IMG/VR virus record: IMGVR_UViG_3300045003_000117
Location: 1 to 39,853 of that record
DNA length: 39,853 nt
Reading direction: 5' to 3' (one strand)
Source: a virus
Shown: piece after piece, positions 14,723 through 21,092 of the stretch
Position numbering within the stretch: the stretch's first letter is position 1
How the letters are laid out: the number at the start of each line of letters is the position of its first letter
Made by a program: the position numbers and the translations under genes
Notes under the pieces: generated by a model
What the model saw: only the letters and a program-made list of their open reading frames with translations
What the model was told of the DNA's origin: nothing
Databases searched by the model: none

Positions 14723-14751
14723 AATCTAGCACTTGATGGCTAGACACTCAA
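14723..14751 (-). promoter_or_regulatory. leftward early promoter
   Basis: TTGAGT at 14751-14746, a 17-base spacer, then TAGATT at 14728-14723. The minus 10 lies at the edge of operator 14725-14744 and the minus 35 overlaps operator 14748-14767, so repressor binding would block RNA polymerase. The Cro-like ATG follows about 30 bases downstream. Confidence 0.65.
14725..14744. promoter_or_regulatory. phage operator, leftward site 1
   Basis: TCTAGCA-CTTGAT-GGCTAGA: two 7-base half-sites around a six-base spacer, with one mismatch to the symmetric consensus. It overlaps the minus 10 of the leftward promoter. Confidence 0.7.
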
Positions 14752-14767
14752 GCAACACATTGCTAGA
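14748..14767. promoter_or_regulatory. phage operator, leftward site 2
   Basis: TCAAGCA-ACACAT-TGCTAGA: same 20-base architecture with one mismatch in the left half, centred 23 bases from site 1. It overlaps the leftward minus 35. A further lone half-site TGCTAGA at 14793-14799 lies inside the start of the repressor gene. Confidence 0.7.
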
Positions 14768-14776
14768 CCCCCCAAC

Positions 14777-14791
14777 TACACTGGTGCAATC
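14777..14791 (+). promoter_or_regulatory. candidate repressor maintenance promoter (minus 10)
   Basis: TACACT at 14777-14782 is a good minus 10 placed ten bases upstream of the repressor ATG; no good minus 35 is visible. Transcription would begin at or just before the ATG, giving a leaderless message, as known for lambda cI. A weak minus 35 next to an operator suggests activation by bound repressor. Confidence 0.45.
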
Positions 14792-15205
14792 ATGCTAGAT
14801 ACCAAGAAAATCCTTGCCGACAACCTGACGGAGCTCCTCTCCCGCCGGCCCGATGTTTCACGTTTGAATCTCTCAAAGCAGATTCACGTAGCAGATGGAA
14901 CACTTGGGCGTATCAAATACGGAACCGGTAACCCAACGGTCGAGATCCTGGAATCGATAGCCAGGTTCTTTAAAATAGAGGCGTGGCAGCTACTGGTCCC
15001 TGACTTAGGCGACCGATTACTATCGCCGCCAAGTGAACCCCCGCCCCCGAGTATCGTTAATGAGAAAAACGCGCTGGTGGTCAACGAGGTTCAGGGGCTC
15101 GACAGCATCATCGAAAAAGCAGTCGAGAAGGGAGTCGAAACAGCGGTAAAAAAGGTACTGGAAGAGCATCTAAAATGGAGCTCAGAACAGCACAAGACGG
15201 GATAA
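14792..15205 (+). CDS. cI-like repressor without peptidase domain (137 aa)
   Basis: The lysogeny repressor by position. Residues about 8-70 form an XRE-type helix-turn-helix domain (RLNLSKQIHVADGTLGRIKY, then PTVEILESIARFFKIEAWQL). A Pro-rich linker (about 77-88) leads to a helical tail (GLDSIIEKAVEKGVETAVKK) likely used for oligomerisation. There is no S24 Ser/Lys peptidase domain, so RecA-triggered self-cleavage is not expected. No ribosome site precedes the ATG. Codons are more AT-rich than in structural genes. It is followed by a lipoprotein gene on the same strand. Confidence 0.8.
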   Translation: MLDTKKILADNLTELLSRRPDVSRLNLSKQIHVADGTLGRIKYGTGNPTVEILESIARFFKIEAWQLLVPDLGDRLLSPPSEPPPPSIVNEKNALVVNEVQGLDSIIEKAVEKGVETAVKKVLEEHLKWSSEQHKTG

Positions 15206-15280
15206 GAGGCCCTCCGCGCAGATCATCGTATTCCCGAAAAACTACAAAGAAAGGGATCGTCTGAAAAATCAGGAGACTCC

Positions 15281-15487
15281 ATGAAAACGATAATCGGGGC
15301 TGTGGCAATTGCGATATTGGCCACGGGATGCACACCAGAAGCGCGCCAACGCTTCGCGATGGGGATGGCGAATTACCAAGCGCAAGCGACACCGTACGCG
15401 ATGCCGGTCGTCAGGCGCCCCACGCAGTGCCGCGAATACTGCTACACCTCCGGACCGAACCGGTACTGCAACTCGCAATGTGATTGA
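15281..15487 (+). CDS. small lipoprotein in the repressor operon (68 aa)
   Basis: MKTIIGAVAIAILATGC is a lipoprotein-type signal sequence with Cys17 as the probable lipidated residue; the lipobox LATGC is slightly off the standard pattern. The mature part has four further Cys (in REYCYTSG and YCNSQCD) that could form two disulfides in the periplasm. AGGAG sits five bases before the ATG. It lies 75 bases behind the repressor with a terminator after it, so it is probably made in the lysogen. Superinfection exclusion or another lysogenic conversion role is an inference from this context. Confidence 0.7.
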   Translation: MKTIIGAVAIAILATGCTPEARQRFAMGMANYQAQATPYAMPVVRRPTQCREYCYTSGPNRYCNSQCD

Positions 15488-15493
15488 ACGAAG

Positions 15494-15515
15494 AGGCCGC
15501 ACATCGCGGCCTTTT
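15494..15515 (+). terminator. intrinsic terminator after the lipoprotein gene
   Basis: A perfect seven-base-pair stem, AGGCCGC (15494-15500) with GCGGCCT (15506-15512), five-base loop ACATC, and TTTT at 15512-15515. It ends the repressor-lipoprotein transcript just before the rightward early promoter. Confidence 0.85.
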
Positions 15516-15527
15516 GCTCGGCCACGC

Positions 15528-15588
15528 TCTAGCATTTTAGTGCTTGACAAGCAGCATACGGTTGCTAGACTAGCCATGTAGTGCTAGA
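15528..15588. promoter_or_regulatory. three rightward operators
   Basis: Three 20-base sites with the same layout as the leftward operators: 15528-15547 (TCTAGCA-N6-TGCTTGA), 15550-15569 (AGCAGCA-N6-TGCTAGA) and 15569-15588 (ACTAGCC-N6-TGCTAGA). The last two share one base. Each has at least one strong half-site. They cover the early promoter, so the repressor should shut off the rightward operon. Confidence 0.7.
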
Positions 15589-15590
15589 TT
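15562..15590 (+). promoter_or_regulatory. rightward early promoter
   Basis: TTGCTA at 15562-15567, 17 bases, then TAGATT at 15585-15590, the same minus 10 and operator geometry as the leftward promoter. An alternative is TTGACA (15544-15549) with TAGACT (15566-15571) at 16 bases. Either drives the DUF7666 gene, with its ATG at 15614. Confidence 0.6.
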
Positions 15591-15613
15591 CCTTCTACCG
15601 AACGGAGCGTGTC

Positions 15614-16816
15614 ATGACCGAAAAGACCATCGTCGCCTTGAAGGGCTTCGACAAAAACCTGAAGTGCCGCGATTTCCAATACGAAGTCGGCAAGACGTAT
15701 GAACACCAGGGTCGCGTCGAGGCCTGCTCATCGGGCTTCCATGCGTGTGAAAACCCACTCGACACGTGGGCCTACTACCCGGTGCATCAGTCGCGGTTCT
15801 GCAAGGTCACGCTGTCGGGCACGTTGAGCCGCGATGGTGACGACAGCAAGATCGCTGCGGCGAAGATCACGCTCGACGCGGAAGTCGGCCTGCCGGGGAT
15901 CATCACTTCGGCCGTTCGATACATGCTCGACCTTGTGAAGGAAGCTTTCGCGACGCCCTCGACGGTCGATGCGCCTACCGAGGGTGATGAAAGCGGCTAC
16001 TACGCGCAGATCGGCTCCAGCGGCAACTCCGCGCAGATCGGCTCCAGCGGCAACTCCGCGCAGATCGGCTCCAGCGGCTACTACGCGCAGATCGGCTCCA
16101 GCGGCTACTCCGCGCGGATCGGCTCCAGCGGCTACTACGCGCGGATCGGCTCCAGCGGCAACTCCGCGCAGATCGGCTCCAGCGGCAACTCCGCGCAGAT
16201 CGGCTCCAGCGGCTACTACGCGCGGATCGGCTCCAGCGGCAACTCCGCGCAGATCGGCTCCAGCGGCTACTACGCGCAGATCGGCTCCAGCGGCAACTCC
16301 GCGCAGATCGGCTCCAGCGGCAACTCCGCGCAGATCGGCTCCAGCGGCTACTACGCGCGGATCGGCTCCAGCGGCAACTCCGCGCGGATCGGCTCCAGCG
16401 GCAACTCCGCGCAGATCGGCTCCAGCGGCAACTCCGCGCAGATCGGCTCCAGCGGCAACTCCGCGCAGATCGGCTCCAGCGGCTACTACGCGCGGATCGG
16501 CTCCAGCGGCGACTACGCGCGGATCGGCTCCAGCGGCGACTCCGCGCGGATCGGCTCCAGCGGCGACTACGCGCGGATCGGCTCCAGCGGCGACTCCGCG
16601 CGGATCGATGCGACCGGCCCGAACGCCGTGATCGCATGCGCAGGCGTGGGCACGGCTGTGAAGGCTGGCGAGAACGGATCCGTAGCGGCGGCTTACCGCG
16701 ACGTCGCTGGTCGCGCTCGGTTCGCCGTCGGTTACGTGGGCGAAAACATCGAGGCTGACACCTGGTACCGGGTGGACGAAGCCGGCCAGTTCATCGTCGT
16801 TGCGATCGACGAGTGA
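15614..16816 (+). CDS. DUF7666 protein with nonapeptide repeat domain (400 aa)
   Basis: Residues 1-105 match the DUF7666 pattern as I know it: VALKGFDKNLKCRDFQYEVG, then CSSGFHACENPLDTWAYY. A linker follows, then residues 129-335 are 23 tandem nine-residue repeats of the form xxA[QR]IGSSG, which should fold as a beta-solenoid. The last 65 residues (from about TGPNAVIACAG) look like further solenoid turns plus a cap. ATG 15614 with GGAG six bases upstream is preferred over an in-frame GTG at 15581 that lies inside an operator. It is the first gene of the rightward early operon. Its function is unknown; an early host-takeover or anti-defence role is speculation. Confidence 0.8.
   Translation: MTEKTIVALKGFDKNLKCRDFQYEVGKTYEHQGRVEACSSGFHACENPLDTWAYYPVHQSRFCKVTLSGTLSRDGDDSKIAAAKITLDAEVGLPGIITSAVRYMLDLVKEAFATPSTVDAPTEGDESGYYAQIGSSGNSAQIGSSGNSAQIGSSGYYAQIGSSGYSARIGSSGYYARIGSSGNSAQIGSSGNSAQIGSSGYYARIGSSGNSAQIGSSGYYAQIGSSGNSAQIGSSGNSAQIGSSGYYARIGSSGNSARIGSSGNSAQIGSSGNSAQIGSSGNSAQIGSSGYYARIGSSGDYARIGSSGDSARIGSSGDYARIGSSGDSARIDATGPNAVIACAGVGTAVKAGENGSVAAAYRDVAGRARFAVGYVGENIEADTWYRVDEAGQFIVVAIDE
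15998..16618 (+). repeat. tandem 27-bp repeat, 23 units
   Basis: Twenty-three in-frame units of 27 bases without gaps. The core GCG-C[AG]G-ATCGGCTCCAGCGGC is almost invariant in DNA; changes are confined to the first two codons (TAC, AAC or GAC, then TAC or TCC) and to CAG/CGG. The last unit diverges (IDATG instead of IGSSG). Near-identity at silent sites points to recent expansion by slippage or recombination. Confidence 0.95.
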
Positions 16817-16844
16817 TTTAGTACTACTTACCGGAGATAGACAC

Positions 16845-17342
16845 ATGAGTCTGGAATCCGCCCTCGAGGCAAACACTGCAGCCGTGCGCGAACTGATTCG
16901 AGTTCTGCACGAAGGCCCGCTTTCCGGGTCGGTTATTGCGAAGGAGGAACTGACCGAAAAAAAGCCAGACACGGTGCCGACTGCGCCTGCGACCTCTGCA
17001 CCGTCTGGCGAACCGTCTGCACCGACTCCCGGGAAATCCAGCGCCGCGCCCGAGCCGACCGTGCTGCAGCCCTGGGCTGAAGCGTGTGCCGACACGTACG
17101 CGAGCCTGAAGGATGGTGACGCGTCGCTCGACAACATCAAGACGGCGATCCTCGCGATCAACTCGAAGATCGACCGCGCACAGGCCAACGCGGTGCTCGG
17201 GCGCTTCGGTGCGCAGGCCGTGACGGCGAAGGCCGACAAGCGCGGTCTGGATCCGGAGCAGTACGAGGGCTTCTTCCGGCTCTGCCTTGACGTCCTGTCG
17301 GGTCGTGTCGACGCGACTGCATCGCTTCCGACGGAGGCCTGA
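16845..17342 (+). CDS. hypothetical early protein (165 aa)
   Basis: Not recognised. Residues 1-40 are helical (ESALEANTAAVRELIRVLHE). Residues about 43-73 are a Pro/Ala/Ser/Thr-rich disordered linker. The C-terminal 85 residues form a helical domain (SLDNIKTAILAINSKIDRAQ, then YEGFFRLCLDVLSGR). GGAG lies eight bases before the ATG. It ends two bases before the DUF2800 start, so it belongs to the recombination-replication operon; a flexible linker between two helical parts would suit an adaptor protein. Function unknown. Confidence 0.75.
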   Translation: MSLESALEANTAAVRELIRVLHEGPLSGSVIAKEELTEKKPDTVPTAPATSAPSGEPSAPTPGKSSAAPEPTVLQPWAEACADTYASLKDGDASLDNIKTAILAINSKIDRAQANAVLGRFGAQAVTAKADKRGLDPEQYEGFFRLCLDVLSGRVDATASLPTEA

Positions 17343-17344
17343 TC

Positions 17345-18688
17345 ATGACCGCCACGGCTGCCGTCGTCGAGGATCAGGAGCACGCGCTCCTGTCCCCTTC
17401 GTCGGCTCACACCTGGATCGAATGTGCTGCGTCGACCGCGGCGCAGGTCGGCCAGCCAGACGAGTCGAGCGAATACGCCGACGAGGGCACCGCCGCACAC
17501 GAGCTGGCGAAGTGGTGCTTGAACGCAGGCGAGGATGCGCACCAGCACATTGGCACGATCATCCCCGTCGGCGGCACGCCGGACGCCCCGCGCCGTACGT
17601 TCGAAGTCGACGCCGACATGGCCGATGCTGTCCAGATCTACGTTGACTCGATCCGGGACCGAATCAAGGCGTTTGAGCTCGCCGGCGCAATGGTGACGCT
17701 ACTCGTCGAGCAGCGCCTGCCGATCGAGCACATAACCGGTGAGCCCGGCGCGCGCGGCACCAGCGACGCGGTACTGATTGCAGCGTGGCCGAATGGACGC
17801 TCCGAAGTGGAAATACGCGACCTGAAGTTCGGGCGCGGGGTGAAGGTCGAGGCCGAGCGCAACCCGCAGGCCATGATCTACGCCGATGCGGTGCTCGAAG
17901 ACCAATCTGACTTCTACGAGTTCGACGCGGTCAACATCGTGATCCACCAGCCACGCATTGACGCCGTGCCCAGCGAATGGCGCACCTCGCAAGACGAGCT
18001 GGTCGCGTGGGTCGACGCCACTGCACGCCCCGCGGCGAAGCGAGCGATCGAGATCAAGAATTTCCGGGAGAACGTCGATGACACCTGGCTACCCGAGTGG
18101 TTCAACCCCGGCGAAAACCAATGCCGGTTTTGCAAGGCCAAGGCAGTATGCCCGGCCCTCGCGAAGCACGTCGAGGCCACGATCGGCGCGGACTTCGATG
18201 CTCTGGCGGACGAGAAGCTCCGACTGGATGGCGGCATGCCGACGGTCGAGGCCGTCGAACTGCTCGATGGCGAAGCGTTGGGCCGAATTTATCCGTCACT
18301 TCCCCTGATCGAGCTGTGGGGCAAGGCGGTGCTCGGCCGCATTGAGCACGAGCTGTTCAGCGGGCACGCGGTGCCGGGCGTGAAGCTCGTGGAGGGCCGG
18401 CGCGGCGCGCGGCAATGGTCAGACACTGAAGCAGCCGAGAAACTGCTGAAGGGCATGCGCCTGAAGCACGAGCAGATGTACAACTCGAAGCTCATCAGCC
18501 CGACCCAGGCCGACAAGCTGCTGTCGAAGGATTCCCCGCGGCGCTGGAAGAAGGTCGAGCAGCTCATCACCCAACGCGACGGCGCGCCGTCCGTCGCTCC
18601 CGAGTCCGACAAGCGGCCCGCACTGGTCATCGCGCCGCCCGAAGACGACTTCCAGGCAATTCCCGACGACGGAGACGACCTGTTATGA
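17345..18688 (+). CDS. DUF2800 PD-(D/E)XK nuclease with Fe-S cysteines
   Basis: A 447-residue RecB/Cas4-like exonuclease. The active site is visible as His52 (AAHELAKW), Asp141 (ARGTSDAV), Asp159 and Lys161 (EIRDLKFGRG) and a Gln175/Tyr179 helix. Cys27 near the N-terminus plus Cys260, Cys263 and Cys269 (CRFCKAKAVC) give the one-plus-three cysteine pattern of 4Fe-4S clusters in AddB- and Cas4-type nucleases. The family occurs in phages next to DUF2815 and a family A polymerase, as here. It probably processes DNA ends in replication or recombination. GGAGG stands seven bases before the ATG. Confidence 0.88.
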   Translation: MTATAAVVEDQEHALLSPSSAHTWIECAASTAAQVGQPDESSEYADEGTAAHELAKWCLNAGEDAHQHIGTIIPVGGTPDAPRRTFEVDADMADAVQIYVDSIRDRIKAFELAGAMVTLLVEQRLPIEHITGEPGARGTSDAVLIAAWPNGRSEVEIRDLKFGRGVKVEAERNPQAMIYADAVLEDQSDFYEFDAVNIVIHQPRIDAVPSEWRTSQDELVAWVDATARPAAKRAIEIKNFRENVDDTWLPEWFNPGENQCRFCKAKAVCPALAKHVEATIGADFDALADEKLRLDGGMPTVEAVELLDGEALGRIYPSLPLIELWGKAVLGRIEHELFSGHAVPGVKLVEGRRGARQWSDTEAAEKLLKGMRLKHEQMYNSKLISPTQADKLLSKDSPRRWKKVEQLITQRDGAPSVAPESDKRPALVIAPPEDDFQAIPDDGDDLL

Positions 18689-18864
18689 ACGCGAACGATG
18701 CCCAGCGCTGGGCCCACAAGGTTTTGCCGGCGGAGGCTGCCGCAGTGCTGATGCGCGCGGCCGCTGCGGCGAAGGAAATCGCAGATCCGACGAAGCGCGC
18801 GAACCGGATCGACTCCGCGATCCACATGGTGCGCGCAAACTACCCCGACTACTTCAAGGAGTAA
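18685..18864 (+). CDS. small helical protein between DUF2800 and DUF2815 (59 aa)
   Basis: Not recognised. It begins MNANDAQRWAHKVLPAEAAA and is almost wholly helical and Ala-rich, ending VRANYPDYFKE. The ATG overlaps the DUF2800 stop as ATGA and the gene ends five bases before the DUF2815 ATG, so coupling on both sides supports it. Possibly an accessory of the nuclease or the SSB-like protein. Confidence 0.7.
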   Translation: MNANDAQRWAHKVLPAEAAAVLMRAAAAAKEIADPTKRANRIDSAIHMVRANYPDYFKE

Positions 18865-18869
18865 CCGCT

Positions 18870-19460
18870 ATGTCAATCGTTCAACTCCAGAACGTCCGTC
18901 TGTCGTTTCCGGATCTGTTCACGGCCGTGCAGTACGAAGGCCAGGGCCCATTCTCGTACAAGGCCACCTTCCTGCAACCGGAAGATCAGCCGGTCATGGT
19001 GCAGCAGGAGGACAAGTCGTGGAAGAAGACCACAATGGCCAAGGTGATCGAGGCCGTCGCGACCGAAAAGTGGAAGGCCAAGGCGCCGTCGATCCTGAAG
19101 CAGATTGAGGGCAACTCGAACAAGTTCTGCTGGATCGACGGCGACGTGAAGGCATACGACGGCTACGAGGGGAACTTCGCACTGTCCGCCTCGCGCGGGG
19201 AGGAAAAGGGCCGGCCGCTCGTGATGGACCGCGACAAGTCGCCGCTGTCGAAGGACGACGGCCGGCCGTACGCGGGCTGCTACGTGAACGCGACGGTCGA
19301 AATCTGGGCGCAGGACAACAAGTTCGGCAAGGCCGTTCGCGCGACGCTGCGCGGCGTGCAGTTCGTGAAGGACGGCGACGCGTTCACCGCCGGCACGGCG
19401 CTCTCGGACGACGACTTCGACACGATCGACGCGCCGGACACCGAAGACGACATCGCGTAG
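18870..19460 (+). CDS. DUF2815 protein, probable ssDNA-binding protein
   Basis: A 196-residue protein of the DUF2815 family (opening SIVQLQNVRLSFPDLFTAV; middle WIDGDVKAYDGYEGNFAL; YAGCYVNATVEIWAQDN), regarded as related to T7 gp2.5-type single-strand-binding proteins with an OB fold. The C-terminus is strongly acidic (DDDFDTIDAPDTEDDIA), as in SSBs that recruit partner proteins through their tail. It follows DUF2800 and precedes the polymerase, a module common in tailed phages. AAGGAG lies about nine bases upstream of the ATG. Confidence 0.88.
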   Translation: MSIVQLQNVRLSFPDLFTAVQYEGQGPFSYKATFLQPEDQPVMVQQEDKSWKKTTMAKVIEAVATEKWKAKAPSILKQIEGNSNKFCWIDGDVKAYDGYEGNFALSASRGEEKGRPLVMDRDKSPLSKDDGRPYAGCYVNATVEIWAQDNKFGKAVRATLRGVQFVKDGDAFTAGTALSDDDFDTIDAPDTEDDIA

Positions 19461-19469
19461 GAGGCGATC

Positions 19470-19670
19470 GTGGACAAGCTGCTTTGGGCAGTGCTCCTCG
19501 CGGTGGTGGCGCTCGGTGGCGCTCACGTCGGCGCGCGGTATCGCGCCGACGAGATCCAGGCGACGTGCGAAGACGACCACGGGCACACGGTCATCAACGG
19601 CGCGCCGTACGTGTGCCTGTCGGCTCGCCAGCTCCGGATGCTCAACCAGGCACCCGGTCGGGAGACGTGA
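19470..19670 (+). CDS. small membrane or exported protein (66 aa)
   Basis: Not recognised. The GTG start is preceded by GGAGGCGATC. Residues 1-20 (MDKLLWAVLLAVVALGGAHV) are a membrane anchor or signal sequence; the remaining 45 residues are polar, with two Cys (ATCEDD, YVCLSA) that could pair in the periplasm. It sits between the SSB-like gene and another tiny gene. Confidence 0.65.
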   Translation: MDKLLWAVLLAVVALGGAHVGARYRADEIQATCEDDHGHTVINGAPYVCLSARQLRMLNQAPGRET

Positions 19671-19671
19671 A

Positions 19672-19845
19672 ATGGAAGCGGTGGCGGTGCTCCGTTACAT
19701 CCAGGTCGGCCCGTGCCACACGGGGCTGATCTGGTTCGACACGGAAACGAAGCTGTACCCGATCTTCGAGGCTGGGATCAATCCGAACGAGCCCCAGCCG
19801 ATGAAGGCGGAGATCGACTACAAGGCCGGCTGGCACAGCCGGTAG
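19672..19845 (+). CDS. small hypothetical protein (57 aa)
   Basis: Not recognised. It begins MEAVAVLRYIQVGPCHTGLI and is beta-prone with no membrane segment. The ATG lies two bases after the stop of the preceding small gene. It is followed by a 183-base gap, so it may end the first part of the operon. Codon choice matches neighbouring genes. Confidence 0.6.
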   Translation: MEAVAVLRYIQVGPCHTGLIWFDTETKLYPIFEAGINPNEPQPMKAEIDYKAGWHSR

Positions 19846-19854
19846 CGGAAAGCA

Positions 19855-19899
19855 GCGGGGCGTCTGATACCAGCCGCAGCCGGCTCTGCGGTACCCCGC
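19855..19899. other. nested hairpin in intergenic gap
   Basis: Inner stem CCGCAG (19874-19879) with CTGCGG (19886-19891), outer stem GCGGGG (19855-19860) with CCCCGC (19894-19899). No T run follows, so it is not a normal intrinsic terminator. AGCGGAAAGC occurs on both sides of the gap (19844-19853 and 19978-19987). It could be an RNA structure or a trace of insertion of the HNH genes. Confidence 0.4.
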
Positions 19900-20003
19900 C
19901 CTGGCTTGCTAATGCGCGTCGCCCGCGATCAGGTTCACGGCGCGCAGGTGCATAAACCGCAGACGCTCAAATCACGCAGCGGAAAGCCAGGGAATGCCGG
20001 ATT

Positions 20004-20018
20004 TAGGACTACGTAAAA
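20004..20018. repeat. 15-bp dispersed repeat, copy B
   Basis: TAGGACTACGTAAAA, the exact reverse complement of 12315-12329. It ends at the AGGAGG ribosome site of the HNH gene, so it is in or just upstream of its leader. Confidence 0.5.
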
Positions 20019-20028
20019 GGAGGCTGTG

Positions 20029-20382
20029 GTGGCGCGCTACGAGAACATGCAGGAACGGATCATCGCAAACAGCGTGCTGTCGCCCGATTCGTTCTACAAC
20101 GGCACGCCGTGCTGGATCTGGACCGGTGCCTACGGCTCCAGCGGCTACGGTACGTTGAATGTCCGCGCACGCACTGGGAAGATCAAGCACCGCGGCGCGC
20201 ACCGCGAACCCCTGAAGGCCTTCACCGGCCGCAAACTGACCTCGCGCTCAGTCTGCAAGCACCTCTGCAACAACCCGTGCTGCGTGAACTGGGAGCACTT
20301 GGCCGGCGGCTCGCAGAAGTCGAACGTCCGTCAGTGCGTCGCGGAAGGTCGCCACTACACCCCGTTTAGGAAGGCGGCATGA
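20029..20382 (+). CDS. HNH homing-type endonuclease (117 aa)
   Basis: Contains the phage HNH signature CKHLCNNPCCVNWEHL (roughly residues 80-95), preceded by the typical front segment GTPCWIWTGAYGSSGYGTLNV. Such free-standing nucleases nick or cut DNA and often spread as selfish elements. GTG at 20029 is five bases behind AGGAGG; the GTG one codon earlier (20026) is too close to it. It follows a 183-base gap with repeats and overlaps the next HNH gene as ATGA. Confidence 0.85.
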   Translation: MARYENMQERIIANSVLSPDSFYNGTPCWIWTGAYGSSGYGTLNVRARTGKIKHRGAHREPLKAFTGRKLTSRSVCKHLCNNPCCVNWEHLAGGSQKSNVRQCVAEGRHYTPFRKAA

Positions 20383-21092
20383 CTAAGCGCAAACCCGGGT
20401 CGACCACGCCGCCCAAAGTTTTCTGGACAGCCGAGCAAATCGAGGTCCTTCGTCAGCGTTATCCGAACGAACGCGCTGAAGTGCTAGCTGCGCTTTTCGA
20501 CTGCGACGTTCAACGCGTGTACGCGAAAGCAGCGAAGCTCGGGTTGAGTAAGTCAGCCGAATTTTTCGCGAGCGCTGAATCCGGCCGCACTGGTCACGAT
20601 GATCGCGGCATCGCCGGCCGCTTCGTCAAAGGGATGAAATCCTGGAACAAAGGCGTCAAAGGTTCGACCGGAAATCACCCGAACTGCAGGCGCACGCAGT
20701 TCAAAAAAGGCCGGCCGGCGAACGAGACGTTCAACTACGTGCCGATCGGCACGGAAAAGCTCAGTAAGGAAGGCTACCTGCTGCGCAAGGTTACCGACGA
20801 TCCAACGATCGCTCCCGTGCGCCGCTGGGAAGCTGTGCATCGCCTGGTCTGGGCTGAAGCCAACGGGCCAATCCCCGCCGGATACGTCGTTTGTTTCCTT
20901 CCCGGTCGCTTTTCGAATGAGGCGGCCAAGATCACGCCCGATGCGCTGGAACTCGTCCACCGCCGAGATCTCGCAAACCGAAATCACCCGCGAAACAAGG
21001 ATCCTGAACTGGCCAAGCTGGTTCAGCTCAAAGGCGCGATTACACGCCAGGTCAACCGCATCGCCCGTGAGGCGAAGGAGGCGCAGTCATGA
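20379..21092 (+). CDS. second HNH endonuclease with Myb/SANT-like N-terminus (237 aa)
   Basis: Residues about 14-60 form a SANT/Myb-like DNA-binding domain (FWTAEQIEVLRQRYPNERA, then DCDVQRVYAKAAKLGL). A basic linker with NUMOD-like pieces follows (GRFVKGMKSWNKGVKG; TQFKKGRPANET). The HNH-type core is about residues 118-200: YVPIGTEKLSKEGYLLRKV, WEAVHRLVWAEANGPIP, then ALELVHRRDLANRN. The usual second His is Phe here (VVCFLPG), as in some relatives. It is coupled by ATGA to the HNH gene before and the small gene after, so both nucleases are now embedded in the operon. Confidence 0.8.
   Translation: MTKRKPGSTTPPKVFWTAEQIEVLRQRYPNERAEVLAALFDCDVQRVYAKAAKLGLSKSAEFFASAESGRTGHDDRGIAGRFVKGMKSWNKGVKGSTGNHPNCRRTQFKKGRPANETFNYVPIGTEKLSKEGYLLRKVTDDPTIAPVRRWEAVHRLVWAEANGPIPAGYVVCFLPGRFSNEAAKITPDALELVHRRDLANRNHPRNKDPELAKLVQLKGAITRQVNRIAREAKEAQS

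Noticed and set aside
14792-15205. Toxin-antitoxin pair formed by the Cro-like and cI-like genes
   Set aside because: They are divergent, share a 99-base operator region and both have HTH domains; a phage immunity switch explains this better.
15998-16618. CRISPR-like array
   Set aside because: Repeats are directly adjacent with no unique spacers and stay in one reading frame, so this is a coding tandem repeat.
15969-16637. Two 220-codon frames with Arg/Ser/Ala/Pro repeats across the same region
   Set aside because: Shadow frames of the nonapeptide repeat; no start context and no natural composition.
15728-17548. A 606-codon open frame on the minus strand across the repeat region
   Set aside because: It exists because the 27-bp repeats have no stop in any frame; its translation is a monotonous Val/Ala/Gly/Asp/Arg repeat and it runs against three real genes.
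19855-19899. Intrinsic terminator before the HNH genes
   Set aside because: A good nested stem but no following T tract.
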